Shown: in pieces, positions 51,601-63,784 of the stretch | Layout: each line of letters starts with the position of its first letter | Numbering within the stretch: position 1 is the stretch's first letter | Notes under the pieces: generated by a model | The model's input: the letters and a program-made list of their open reading frames with translations, nothing else | What the model was told of the DNA's origin: nothing | Database searches by the model: none | From: Asterochloris sp. CNOR1 | Taxonomy: Eukaryota > Chlorophyta > Trebouxiophyceae > Trebouxiales > Trebouxiaceae | Direction: 5' to 3' | NCBI GenBank assembly: GCA_963969365.1 | Contig: OZ017749.1 | Location: forward strand, 1,178,001-1,242,000 | Length of the DNA: 64,000 bases | Translations under genes and position numbers: made by a program

Positions 51601-53337
51601 CTGCCCACCTCCACCAGGAGGGCTGCCATCTCAGCCTCAGCACGGGCCTGCAGGCCGCCACCCTCTGTCTTGGCAAGATATTTGTGGATGTCGTGGATGG
51701 CCGAGTAGGAGTTGGCCACACCCTTGAAGTGCTGCTTCACCTGTGGGGAAAGCATGTCTAACAAATCAGCCTTGGGACTGGACAGCACAGCGGCAGAGAT
51801 GGTGGCAGGAAGCAAGGCTGGGGCCCACCCACCATCTGCATGACTTGCTGCTCATGCTCACTCATCCTGGCCAGCAGCTTCTCGCGGCCCTCCCCCAGCC
51901 CGGCATGTGATGTGTTCTGCAGCAGCAGGCGCAGGTATCAGCCTCTGTTCCACCACAGAATGCCCACTGTCAATGAAGTGCCTCTCCCCACCTGGTGCAA
52001 CCTCATGAGGAAGACGCTGGGATCAAAGGCCTTGCTGCTGGGCATCACCTGGAGGGCAGCAGAGCAGTACTGAGGGCTCGCCTGGTCTAGCCTCCCCTTC
52101 AGGCAGCATCCTCCCAAAATCATGCATGTTGCGCGTGTACAATGGCAGGCATCAGCTGCCAGGTTCAGACATGCCCACGGCCTGCTTGCGGCAGGCCAAG
52201 GCTGACCAGTGTGCGCAGCTTGAGCAGCTCCTGCCCTCTGGCTGAATGGAAGACACCCAGAGCAGTCAGATTCCGGGGGCTGGGGGCTTGTGTCAGGCTG
52301 GCGCTGCGGCTGCCTGCCCCCAGGAATTGGCGGTTCACGATGCGCCTTGTCAGGCTGCCGCTGGCCTCCTGCAGTGCGACAGCCTGCGTCCACCCGGTCT
52401 CAGCGAAAGTGTGGCTGCTGATTGCTGGGTGACATCCAGCAGCATGCCTCAGGTACATGTAAAGGCGCCGCCGCTGCAGAACAACACTGAGCAGCTGCTG
52501 TCAGAGCACTCACCTGGGAGCGCAGCGACACAGCTCGCAGTGAGACGCCACGGCCCGTAACGCCGAGCAGTGCTGCAGCATCGGATTTGGCGTCCAGCAT
52601 GGCAGTCTTGCCTGCGCGGCCAAGGGCCTGCTGGGACGCTGCTTGCTGCAGGCATCAGCAGCAAGAAAATGCTCAACACCATGGCTGCACCCTCTTCCCT
52701 CCAAGAGATGAGCGAGGCACCAAGAAATTGATGCTGCACACATCCTGTCAAGCTTCTATGTGAGCGCTGCATGACACAAGCAGACTGGTGGCACTGTCAG
52801 CAGCCTGCCATGGCGCACCAGGGTGCAGGTCCTTAGATTGATGCTGCCGCGCCCAAGAGGATCATCGTTCAGATCCTCATCAACTGCCAAGGTGGGCAGC
52901 GTGATGGCTGTGAAGATGGTGCCAGTGGCACCGGCCCCTTTTGCTGCCTTCTCGTCTGGGGCTGGTGGCAGGGGCCGCATGTTGGCCATGGCCAGGTGTG
53001 ATGCATCTGCCTGCAGGGCTTCCTCATCAAGCTGCTCCCAGCTGGCTGGCCCGTCAAACAGGGGCAGCTCTTCACCCTCCTGCTGTGCCTGGAACAGATG
53101 GGCCCTGGCTGCCTGCTCGTATGCTGCATTGTCCTTCCAGGGCAGTGCACCATGAGCTTTGCCTGGCTCATCCTTCTGCTCCCCATCTGACTGGCCATGC
53201 TGGGATGCACCATCGCCTGAGGCATACGATGAAGCGCTACCTGACAGCCTGAAGGGGCCTCCTCCAGGCGAGACCTCCTCCCCTGCCGAGTCAAAACTTT
53301 GCAGGTCTGAGACCTCATGCCACAGAGGCTCAGTCAT
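45616..53337 (-). CDS. SEC5: exocyst complex subunit SEC5 (EXOC2)
   Basis: The N-terminal exons are firm: 52819-53337, 52514-52645, 52207-52368, 51992-52048, 51833-51916, 51609-51740 and 51040-51303, all in phase. The family core is AFDPSVFLMRLHQ joined to NTSHAGLGEGREKLLARMSE, VKQHFKGVANSYSAIHDIHK and TRQGAKHIFSSIVERQALVE, matching the Sec5 coiled-coil entry. The first 200 residues are acidic and disordered. Further exons follow near 50640-50453, 49503-49459, 49350-49040, 48690-48480, 48225-47945, 47535-47284, 46920-46606 and 46125-45616, which ends QVGGKE; exact edges there are less sure. Sec5 tethers secretory vesicles at the plasma membrane with the other seven exocyst subunits. The Ala/Ser-rich final exon is not typical of the family and may be a lineage-specific tail. 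Confidence 0.83.
46335..46620 (-). repeat. echoes of a SEC5 exon end and donor
   Basis: On the minus strand the exon ending at 46606 reads WVAEVAKQ before GT. Copies downstream in the intron lie near 46461-46440 (AEVAKQ, again followed by GT) and near 46363-46341 (a more diverged EVAKP-like form). Offsets are about 160 and 260 bases. Confidence 0.75.
47120..47300 (-). repeat. echo of a SEC5 exon end and donor
   Basis: The exon ending at 47284 reads APPSELLR followed by GTGAGG. About 131 bases downstream in the intron (near 47185-47148) the minus strand again reads CTCCTGCGGGTGAGG after a CACCGCCC segment, so the donor is duplicated almost exactly. Confidence 0.85.
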
Positions 53338-53810
53338 TGCATGACTGTAGCAGTCTCCCCAGTCAAAGAGACATTTCCGTCTTTTGGTTTGCTGTGGAGA
53401 GCAATTTGCGCCTAAGAGCGCTGCTTGCCAGAGCCCGGACGTCGATCACGACATCCAGGGGCGACTTGGGTGGTGGCCTGGCAACATTGGTTATCTTAAT
53501 CACCTTTGACGAGGGCATCCAAACTCATCAGGAATTGAATTGAGTCACTGAGGACCCCGACGCTGATATTCTTCTAGATCAGATTGTGGCTCCAGCCAGT
53601 GGGGGTTGCGATGAGTTTGGAATCAGCAGGCAAGGCAGATCTGTGCTTACATAAACACAATTCAGGCACCATGCAGGGCCTTCCAGCTGGCCTGCTCTGC
53701 TGCTGTGTGCTTCTGTTGAGCTGCTGTGTGCATCTGCAAAGGAGCTCTGCCTGATTCTGCTGAGCCTGTGCGCTGACCAGATATGGCATACAACTGCAGC
53801 CACCGATGGC
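53338..53810. promoter_or_regulatory. divergent intergenic region, SEC5 / PDR transporter
   Basis: This is 473 bases between two divergent start codons, with no convincing frame. It is expected to contain both promoters. No TATA box is confidently placed. Confidence 0.5.
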
Positions 53811-56800
53811 ATGGACCAGAACAGTGGGGTGGGGCGGTCCTATGCCAACATCAACCTGGACAGGCAGGACCGCAAGGACATGGACCTGGCCGAGCTGGTG
53901 CACGCAGCGATGACCAAGGGTGGCCTCACCAAGAAGGCTATGCTTCCCTCAGGCTCCCAGCGCCATCTGGAGACTGTGTCCCTGCGCCACCTGACCAAGG
54001 AGCAGAAGCAGCGCGTTGTTGAGGAGGCCCTGCAGGTGCAGATCTGGGGTGGGGAAATTGGATGTGGGTAGCACATCATGTTCATGCTTACCTGATCTGT
54101 TGCTTTTGTAGCTCCTGGGGCAGGTACAGCGCTGCTTTGTGGGGCTCTGTGCCTGCCATGCCTACTCACAACCGGTCTGTGCCTGCCATGCCTGCCCATA
54201 ACCCTGTCTGATCGGTGACGTCAGCTTTCCCGCCTCTGTAGAGCAAGGACGCCGATGCCGAGCGCTTTTTTACAAAGATTCAAGAGCGCATGGAGAGGTG
54301 AGAGCTTACACCAATCAGTCTTGCCAGGCTGTGGACAACTGCATGCAAATCGTAGATGAGCTCGGCTGCAGCATATGGCCTGCCTGATGCATCACCGTGC
54401 TTGAGACAGCACCATGTTCTGCGGCCCAAGCCCCACTGCTGCTGTTTCTGCTTTGCCCTCTGCACCATCTTGACCAGATCGATGAGGTGGTGCACCTCCT
54501 TTGTGGGTCTTGCTGCCATGGGTGTTGTGTGACTGGCTGTCTGTCCAGCATAACTGGCCTTCAAACTGTCCTGACCAGCAAGGGCCTTGGGAGGGTCTCC
54601 CTGTGTCTGTCCTGTGTCCACCTAGTTTGCAGTACGCTTAAGCCGACTGGCAGCCTGTGTGCTGTGCAGGGCCAACATCCCCTTAGCCCAGGTGGAGGTT
54701 CGCTTCCAGGACCTCAGCGTGGAAGCCAACATTGCTGTCGGCAGCAGTGGGCTGCCCTCTGTCTACAACACCTACAAAAATGCGCTCCTGGTGCGCTGCC
54801 CAGCAATGCATCTATGTGCCTGCAGTGCTGTGCCTGCTCCTGGAGAGTAGTCGGCGTGAAGGGCCACCATCTGCACTGCCCTCTCAGATGCAGCTCTTCT
54901 CCCGGAAACAGCTGCTGTTGCCTATACCAAGCCATGCCTGGCCATAATCAGCAAGGGCTGTGAGGCAGGCATCACTCTTCAGGCATCCCTTCCCAGGCAT
55001 CCCTCCCTAGCCCCTTACATGTGCCGTGCACTGCTCCTGTGAGCTTGAAGCTTGCTGGGCGAGCATTCTCCAGTGGTGCTGTCGTGTTTCTGCAGGGCAA
55101 TCTGCAGAAGGTGCACCTGTGGAAGACCAAAAAAACAAAATTCACGATTCTGGACAATCTGAGTGGTATCCTGCACCCAGGACGCTTCACCCTGCTGCTG
55201 GGCCCTCCTGGCGCCGGCAAGTCCACCTTGCTCAACGCGCTGGCCGGCCGCCTACAAAAGCACCCCACATGCCGGGTACGTGCTGGCGTTCTGAAGCGTC
55301 CCCCTTCATGGTCCTGTGCTGCAGAAAGCTTACTGCTGCTGGGCTGCCTGGCCCCAATTCCATGAATGGCCCCCAGTGGCCAACAGCATTGGCTGCGTGA
55401 CTTCTTTAGTTGCACGCTTGAGTGCAATCTGCACGCATGGTGCCAGAATTCTGCTGTTGGCTTTCGCCACAGTGGACAAAATCTCCTGAGAGCCTGCCCC
55501 TGTGCGCTGCAGGTAAAGGGCAACATCACCTACAATGGCCAGGGCTTTGACAACTTTGTGGCTGTGCACACCACGGCCTATGTGGACCAGGTGCGCGCCT
55601 CTGTCTCTGGCAATCTGCTTCTGCTCCCATGCAGTCAAAGAGACAAGCAGCTCACCCTGCCAACAGACTCTGTGTGATCTGATGCAGTCGCACTGAGTGA
55701 CGCTGCTTGTGCTCCATGCAGAATGACCTGCACCAGCCTGAGCTGACTGTGCGTGAGACCTTCAACTTCGCAGCGCGTGTCCAGGGTGTGGGTCACAAAG
55801 CAGGCAAGCACAAGCCCCGCAGTGGCTGACACAGGGCCTGCATGCCTCAAACATCAAATTTACGCTGCTGATCTGTCTTGGGCGCTCCCCCCAGTCAGCT
55901 AAGCTGCCTACAATGTCAGGCGGCTGTCGTCATGCATACGGATGTCCTCCCCTACAGGAGTTGGCCTTGCCTTGCAATGCTGCTGGTCCTGGTCATTTGG
56001 TCCTGTGGGCTGCAGGGGCACTGGCTAAGGTTCAGCTGATGTCAAACGCTGTGCACATGTTGCCCTGGCTTGCGAAGCTTCTCGCTGGTCATCATCTGTC
56101 TGACCTGCAGCCGCGCTGTCTGAGCTGCGCTTCAGGCTTCTGAGCTGCGTTTCAGGCCAAGGAGATGCTGCAGGACTTGTCCTGCATTGCCTGCCACATG
56201 CCGTGCACAGGCAGCCCTGCCTGTACAGCTGCTGGCTGATCATTTATGGTCTGCCCTACAGAGGAGCTGGCTGAGCTCCAGGCCAGAGAGAAGGAGAAAG
56301 GGATCGAGCCTGACTGGGAGATCGATGCCTTCATGAAGGCGCAAGTGCGTGAAGGCAAGAAGGACAGCATTGTGACTGAGATGATCATCAAGATGCTGGG
56401 GCTGGACGTGAGTATGTACTGATACTGCGCTGTTGCATCCCGGCACCTTTTCTGCAAGCGCTGCTGTCTTGTTCCAGCAGTCCTGGTGCATGCATGACCG
56501 CCATCCCCACTGCAGGGGCTGCTGCGCTGGGCCAGTGACACCCTTGCATGCACTGCAGCTTCGTCCCAGCAGCCCACTGTATGCATCGCTGTCCTGAGTG
56601 GGCATCTGCCTTGCAAGCACTGCTGGTCTGTCCCAACAGTCCCACTGCATGCGCTGCTGCCCCCAGCTGGCACATCCGCTGCATGTGGTGCTGCCTTGAG
56701 CCTGCACTGTCACTGCATGCACTGCTGCTCTGCACCCAGATCGTCGGGGGCAGCCGCTACCCATCGAGCATACCATCTTTGCGGAACAGTGGGTGCCCGT

Positions 56801-59800
56801 CTGCTGTGCAGGTTTGTGCTGATACATTTATTGGTAACGATCAGCTCCGTGGCGTCAGCGGTGGACAGCGCAAGCGTGTCACGACAGGTGGGGCCTCCTT
56901 TTTGTCAGATCATCATTACTGCACAACTTCAGACTGCATTGCGTCATCAGACAGCTGCACTGCAGAGCACTGCCTCATCTCAAGAGCGTGTCCTGGCAGA
57001 ATATGTTGTGTCAGTTTGACCCCCCATACTGGGCAGCAGCTGTATGACAGCTGTTTTGTATTGCATGTGTTGTGGCCTTTCTGCTGGCTATGTGCTGCGT
57101 GTTTGCTGTGCTTGGCTGTAAGCTTGCTTATCGTCTGCATGGCACATGCGTCCAGCAGCAACAACTCTGCCATGTGTGCAGGGGAGATGATAGTTGGTCC
57201 CAAGAAGACGCTGTTCCTGGATGAGATCTCGACAGGCCTAGACAGCAGCACCACCTTCCAGATCACACGCACACTGCGCGAGTTCTCCCACATCCGCAAG
57301 GCCACCGTGCTGGTGGCCCTGCTGCAGCCCACCCCCGAGACATACAACCTCTTCGACGACATCATGCTGCTGTCTGAGGGTACGGTTCTTGTCTTGTACG
57401 CATGAATGTGGGGCCCCTGCCTTGCTCGCTCGTCCATGGAAGCAGGTCCCTGCCTTGTCCCATGAAGTGGAACGTGGTTGCGCGCCTGCAGCCTGCCGTG
57501 GTCTGCCTCTTTGCTGCAAGCAAGCCGCAGATGGCCCTATATGTCTGCACTCTGCTGAAGCCTGCCTCAGACCTGCTGAGACAGCTTGTCAAGGACCCGG
57601 CTCAGGGCACTGCAGCCATACTTCAAGATGCACATTGCGCCATGTGCACCAGTAACTTCCACACCATCCAGCCATCTACCCTGTGCCTGCTTTCTTTGCT
57701 CGTGCATGCAACAGCTGCCCCTGGACAGTGCCAGCATGTGTGCTGTAGGTCAGATGGTGTTCCATGGACCCCGGGAGGAGATTGTGGGCTTCTTCTCAGC
57801 CCTGCACATGAAGGTGCCGGAGAGGAAGGCTGTCCCAGACTTCCTGCAGGAGGTCACCTCAGTAAAGGACCAGAAGGTACGCTTCATGTTTCTGCACCGT
57901 GACTGCTGCGTTGAATGAGGGCCAGCCTTCGTTTGCAAGCTAGGTGAGAGGCCAGAAGGCCTGCTTGTGCTTGATGTAAGTTTTGAAGCTCAAAATGGCA
58001 GCACGGCAATACTGCATGGGTGGCCAGACTTCCCTGTTGTCTGCGACACTATTTGCTGCTGTCAAAGCCGCGGGATGAGAAGCATTGCAGCCTGCACGGT
58101 ATTGGGGCTGCTGGCAGGCAGCATGAAATCCTTCTAAAACCTTGCCCGGGTGATCAGTGACAGCTGTGTGCCTGCCCTGTAGCAATACTACAATGGCAAT
58201 GCGCCCTACAAGTACATCCCTGTAATTGCCTTTACCAAGGCCTTCAAGCAGACGCCGTGGGCCAGGCAGACCCTGGCAGAACTGTCAGAGCCCTACCAGG
58301 CGCCCAACGATAAGTGCATGTCTGCCCTCGTCACCTACAAATACGCTCTAGGCCGTGAGTGCAGGGCTGCCCTGTGCTTTGTCTGTACTTGTGCTGTGCA
58401 AGGGCTGTTGGTGCAGGGCTGCCATGGGAGGCACAAAACCGCACCACTATTGTGCTGTGCCTGATTTGAGCGCGGGGCACCTCTAGGGATCTTTGGGCGC
58501 TTGGTAACTGTGTTTCTATGCCTGGTGGTCCCGGTCATACCTGAGCAGGCTCACCATCTGCATGTGGTCCCAGATGGCAAGCCAATTCCGTCACATGGCC
58601 CTCCTCTCCTGCAGGATATGCGCGCCTGAAGGCGTTGATGAACCGTGAGTTCACCCTCATCAAGCGGACGTTTGTGGTTTACAAGGTGGGGGTCTCAGCT
58701 GCAAAGAGCCCGGCGTTGCATGAAACGCTTCGCAGCTGTGCAGCAGCATCCAATTGTGGAAGCATCCCGTGCCGCAGGCTGAGGCTGCCCACTGCACCCA
58801 GCAGGCTTTGCTTGAAGCCTCCCTGCTTTGCAGGCCAAGACAATCCAGGTCATTTTCATGTCCATCGTGTCAGCCACGCTTTACTTGCGCACCCACATCC
58901 ACGATGACACCCCCACGGATGGCAACCTGAAGGCCGGGTGAGTGCCTGGCTGCTGCACCATGGCAGCCTGCATTTGCTGCTCTTCTGAGCTTCAACCATG
59001 GCATCACAAGGCAGGGAGATTAAGAGAGGCAAATGCTGTGTGCTGTGACCTCAACCCAAACTGGTGTTGATGCTAGGTTTTGAGCTGCATGGTAGACTTT
59101 GCCTTCTGGTCCCTCAGGATGTCATTGTGCTTGTTTGCTTTGGCTGATCATAAGTCATGTGTGCAAATGGTATCATCAGGCTCAGAGCTGCATTGCAACA
59201 CGCTCAAAGCCGTGCTGTCTGCCTGCTCTGCAAGCACAAGTGCATGCCATGTCTGACCTGAGATGAACAGTGTGTGTACATGCACTCCTCTGACCTCGGT
59301 GAATGTCACATATGTGCAGCTTCATCTTTTTTGGCTCCCTTGTCCTCCTTTTCAATGGTATTGCGGAGCTGTCAATGACGGTGAGCCGGCAGAGCCTTTG
59401 AGCGTCTGGGTCAATGCCATTTGCAAAAGAGTCTCTTGAAGCTTGCGAGGCCCCCGCTGCTGTTTGTGCGCTATCTAGTGTTCTGCTGCGAACACTTCTA
59501 CAGCTGGGTGGCTGCAGTGCTTTGCTTTGCCGGGCACTGTGCTGCTTTCCTTGACCTGGCACACCTTCTCTTGAGCCTTCTGCTGCCATGAAAATTGCAA
59601 GTGCCCACCCATGTCCTTGTCCAGCAGCAGATGCAAACGCTCAGGCTTGAAGTAGGTGTGAATTCTTTAACCCTAAGCCACCCCTGCCCCAGGAGGCTTG
59701 CAGCGCCCTTTGATCATCTGGAAGCCGCAGCACATGCAACTGCATGTTTGGACCCCCCTGCCCTGCAGTGTGAGCGCCTGCCAGTCTTCTGGAAGCAGCA

Positions 59801-62800
59801 GCGCATGCAGTTCTTCGATGCCGTCTCCTTCATGATCCCCGCAACGCTGCAGCGTATTCCCTTCTCGTTGACTGAGGGCTTCGTCTGGACTGTGCTGACC
59901 TACTGGGCAGTTGGGCTGGCTGGCGAGCCAGGCCGGTGAGGCGGTGTTGCGCCACCTCTTTCAACATGTCACGCCTGACCCTGCTGCAGAAAGTTTTCCT
60001 CAGTTTGGCATTGCCAGTTTGTGATGACGTGTGATGGCCTGGATGCTGAGCTGCATTGCCATTGCGCATAGCTCATGGGACACAAGCACCATTTTACAGA
60101 GTATGTTTGCCCAGTTTCATCAAGCTGGGCTCCTGCTCCGTCTGGCAACATCACAGCAATCACAGCTGCATGGCAAGCTCAGAGCTGCTTTGTAAGTCAC
60201 TCTTCCTCTGGCTTACTGGCCTCAACAAGCAGCTTGAGTGCAGTGGGTAGCGGCGGCGCTGCAACCTCCTGTGACACCCATGCTTGCTGCCTGGTTGTTG
60301 AGTCAATCCCTTTCTGCTGTTAGGTTCTTCATGTTCATGTTGCTGAACACCCTGATCCATCAAGTGGGCCTGTGCCTGTACCGTTCCATCTCCTCCGCCA
60401 CCCGCAACATCGTTATTGCCAATGCCGCTGGCATGATGCTGCTACTCTGCGTCTTCCTGATGAATGGCTTTGTCATTCGCAAGTAAGTTCCCACCCATCC
60501 GGTAGCCCTCGTCGACAAGTACTCCTTAAGGTTGACCGGCAGTACCGACACTGGCTGCATGTCAGCTTCGTTGTGCCCGCCTTGGACGCCCAGAGTCACT
60601 TCAAGCACTGTCACTGCTGGCATTGAAAGCCTTGACCAACCGCTCCGGCATCTTGCAGAGCACCTTTCCAGAGTCTGCATTCCTCATCCTGAACCCTGAA
60701 TGACATATTGTACTTGCCTTCAGGGATTTTGTACACCCCTGGGTCGTCTGGTGAGCCACATTCTGCTTGAGCCATGCAGGCTTCCACTGCGTAAATACCT
60801 GGACCAGTCCGCAATCATACACCGTACTGACATGTTGGCGGCCTCTGTGCAGGATCTTCTGGGCTGACCCTCTGCAGTATGCCACCAGGGCTCTCATGAT
60901 CAATGAGTTCACCGCTGGTGACCTCCCTGCGCACTGTCCAGCTGTGCTGCTGAATGGGTCTGGGACAGCAGTGCAGTTGTGGTGCTCTTGCAGGCTGCTG
61001 CAGCACCTTGATGCCCACACCTGCATGCTGCAGCACCCCTGTATGTAGCTGAGCCTGAAGATGCTGCTGCTGCTGCAGAGCATTGGCAGGGCACCAAGCG
61101 TTACCCCTACGCCCCTTACCAGGATCGGACGCTGGGTGATGGCATCCTGCTCACTCTGAATATGCCCAACCACTACTGGTGCGTGGCTTACTTTTGGTTT
61201 TGTCCTGCCTTAACTGCTCCACAGAGGACAAACCCTGCCCTCATGGGCCCCATGCCTTGGCAGAAGCCACCTGTCACTGTGCTGCTGTCATCGCAAACCT
61301 ACATCATGTCCCTGATACATTTTACTGACATTGGAAAATGATTGCGTGGACATGTAGGTGGGTGTGGGTGGGTGTCGGCGCGCTCTTTGCCTACATCATC
61401 GGCCTGAATTTTGTCATCGCTGCCTGCCTGGCCTATCTCCCTCGTAAGTGTCTCTGGTTGTGTATGGCTTGCAGTACTGCCAGTGCTTGGGTGTGGTGCC
61501 TGCATCTGGGTTGCTTCAAGGCAGGGACCGTGTCAGCCTGAAGGGTGCTGGCACTGCCATCATCTGTGGCTGGCTGATGTTGCCTTGTATACCATTGGGC
61601 TAGCTGCCTAAACTTGCTCCACCAGTCAGCACCTTGGCCAGTGTAAGACTTGCCATGGTCATGTGTGCTAGCCCATAATTTGCCTTGGCTGCCTTGAGTG
61701 GCTGAGGGCTGGGAGGTCCAGCGTGCAACTGGAAGGCGCTCAATGTTGCTGCCATCTGCCTTTGATGCCGTTCCCCCCTCCCCTCAGCACTCACCGTGGT
61801 CTGACAAAACGCGCTTCTTCGTGACTGCAGCCTGGGGCGCCAATGACACTCACATGATGACTGAGGAGGAGATGGCTGCCCGCGACCAGGCGCTGATGGG
61901 GGAGCACAGCAGCCCTGACAGCGTGGCAATCTCCATACCCGAGGACTTCACCAAGTCTGTGCCACCTCAGGTGGGGCTCGAGCTCTGCCCTGCATGTGCA
62001 CCCACCCGGCGGGGTGGGGCCATTGGCGGCAACAGCCCTCTGGCGGATGCGCAGATCGGCCATCAAGAAAGCTGGCTGCAGTCTCCAGGAGACAGGCAGC
62101 TTTAGGCCAGCATGGTCTTGGCCCCTGCTACGCTGGCCACAAATGCTGCCCCGCTGCATTGCCATGGCTGCCTAGCGGCATGTTGTCTGCAGGGTTGGTC
62201 GGCCTGAACCATGACTTGCCTGAGGAAGTGAGTGAATTGCGCTCATGCATTGCGGGCCTGGGGTCCTGTTCAGCTGCAGCAAGTTTGTCTGGCTTGCAGC
62301 CCATGCCCTCCTTGCAGGGCGAGAAGTCCACCTTGGTTGTTGATGATGGCCCCTACTCGCTGAGTGACAATCCCCTGTGCTGCAGGCAAGGTTTGGCTTG
62401 TAGTGGCACGACGGGTTGAGCATTAGTCTTAACGAGCAGCCTGTATCAGAACCCTGCAGGGTGATGGGTCTTTCCCAGACTCTGATGGTGGCAGGTGCCT
62501 AGTCTGGCCTGCTCAACATCTTTGCCTCTGTACTGCATGGAGAGGGGTTCTCTGGCACTAAAGCTGTCATGGAATCGCTGACAGCCTGTGGTTCTTGGCT
62601 GCAGGGCAAGCAGTCCGTCTCAGACTCTGATGGCAGCAAGGATGGGAAGGTGGAGATGACCCCCAAGGGCCACGATGAGGCAAAAGGGGATGACGAGGCC
62701 CAACCCCTGCAGGGCCGCCCCCTGCAGTGGCAGCCTGGCTCTGCCGTGCGTCTGGGGTCAGAGGGTATCCCCCCAGCCTTTGACGCCAACGAGTACCACA

Positions 62801-63784
62801 GGCACCCTGAGGCCTTCCCCTCGGTCCGCCACTTTGAGCCCCACACCCACAGCAAAGTGGTGAGCCCTACTGGGGTGACCTTGCTGCGCATGCTGCAGTT
62901 AGGGTGCTGATTGCTGCAGAGGTGCTGGGTTCTCCCTGCTGCACATGCTGTGGCTTGGCTGCGGAATGTCATGCATGCGTAGAGCATATCTCTGGAGGCT
63001 GCCTAAGCTGTGAGCAAAGGCACTGGTGGTTGGGCACTGTGGGGCCTGTGGCACCACTGGTGCGTGTTCTGCTGTTGATGATGCATGATGGAGACGGCGC
63101 CCATCGCTGTTGCAAATGTCGCATGCCATGCCTACCTGCAGCTGTCTGGGGCCCCTCTGGGGCCTGTGGGTCCAGCCATGCGCGGCCCGGGAACCAATGA
63201 GCCGCGCGGCATGAACGGGATGGCCAGCCAGAACGGCAATGCCCACAGTGACGACAGCGAAGGCAGGGGGCACAAGGCCCCTTCCAAGGGCGCCAGCCAG
63301 CTCGACAGGGAGGACTTGACTGAGGAGCAGCAGCTGGATGGTGGCAAGCGCGACCTGTCTGCCAAGAGTAGCAAAAAGTCAAAGTGTGTCCCTCGACCCA
63401 TCGCCTGGCGTACCCTGCCAACATTGTTGCTTACCCTCATTGGAATGCTTAGCTTAGTTTGTGCTGAGGGGCCGGGGGGTGGGGGGGGTGTGGCATGCTG
63501 TGGCGCTGTCTGCAAAGCTGCTAGTGCTGCCTTGTGCAGTGCTGCCGAGGAGCTCCCTGTTCCATGGCTGTGCCCACATCAGACAGCTTGACATGCAAGC
63601 TTCACTGGGTCAGCACCTCTGCAGCAGACAGACGTTGCGCCATGTGCACTGGCAGTGTCAACACAACAGGATGTCTGTCACCCTGTGCTGCAGGAAGTCG
63701 CTGCAGGGAGAGGGCATGGTGCTACCATTTGACCCAATGACCCTGACGTTCAAAGACCTGCACTACTTCGTGGAGATTCCCAAG
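53811..63784 (+). CDS. PDR-type full-size ABCG transporter (runs off the right edge)
   Basis: Twenty-four phased exons give 1010 residues up to 63784, and the gene continues past the window. Exons: 53811-54035, 54242-54297, 54670-54790, 55096-55275, 55513-55590, 55722-55803, 56262-56407, 56812-56887, 57182-57379, 57749-57876, 58183-58354, 58615-58685, 58834-58937, 59320-59380, 59769-59935, 60324-60482, 60724-60750, 60853-60917, 61079-61178, 61358-61443, 61831-61970, 62605-62859, 63142-63383 and 63694-63784. NBD1 comes first: Walker [19 protein letters not shown], signature [15 protein letters not shown] and Walker [20 protein letters not shown]1 follows with [18 protein letters not shown] and [18 protein letters not shown] long acidic linker leads to the NBD2 entry [12 protein letters not shown]. 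The reversed NBD-TMD order marks the pleiotropic drug resistance group, which exports hydrophobic compounds across the plasma membrane; the substrate is unknown. The intron after 55803 needs a GC donor. Confidence 0.96.
54140..54210 (+). repeat. 32-base tandem repeat in PDR intron 1
   Basis: CTCTGTGCCTGCCATGCCTA-type units occur at about 54145 and 54177, each followed by a C/A-rich half ending in CATAACC or CACAACC. Confidence 0.8.
56005..56285 (+). repeat. echo of PDR exon 7 acceptor, plus short direct repeat
   Basis: Near 56010-56035 CTGCAGGGGCACTGGCTAAG followed by GTTCAG resembles the true junction CTACAGAGGAGCTGGCTGAG followed by CTCCAG at 56256, an offset of about 245 bases. Between them CTGAGCTGCGCTTCAGG occurs twice in tandem near 56119-56157. 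Confidence 0.6.
56420..56745 (+). repeat. diverged minisatellite in PDR intron 7
   Basis: About five units of roughly 60-66 bases each contain a GCATGCACTGCTG-like core and a TCCCAGCAGTCC-like part. The units differ by substitutions and small indels, which suggests an old array. Confidence 0.75.
59610..59835 (+). repeat. echoes of PDR exon 15 start
   Basis: Exon 15 (59769) reads [16 protein letters not shown]. About 74 bases upstream (59701-59752) the same frame reads [16 protein letters not shown] without gaps. A weaker copy with CAGCAGCAGATGCAAACG lies near 59621. Three units share the TGGAAGC-GCAGCRCATGCA core to decreasing degree. Confidence 0.8.
62310..62645 (+). repeat. echoes of PDR linker exon acceptor and start
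   Basis: The true exon (62605) follows GCTGCAG and reads [12 protein letters not shown]. At 62319 GCAG is followed by [12 protein letters not shown], and near 62457 GCAGGGTGATGGG leads into CCCAGACTCTGATGG. The units lie about 140 bases apart. The first unit looks like an exon on its own but does not splice in phase. Confidence 0.75.

Noticed and set aside
46000-53337. Long plus-strand frames opposite SEC5, such as 50323-51375
   Set aside because: They are shadows of GC-rich coding sequence on the other strand and show no domains or splice logic.
56420-56745. CRISPR-like or transposon terminal repeat array in a PDR intron
   Set aside because: Units are imperfect, directly adjacent and lack unique spacers; it is a diverged minisatellite in a eukaryotic intron.
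62319-62392. Candidate extra exon of the PDR transporter ([12 protein letters not shown])
   Set aside because: It cannot join the next exon in phase and aligns to that exon's own start, so it is treated as an echo.
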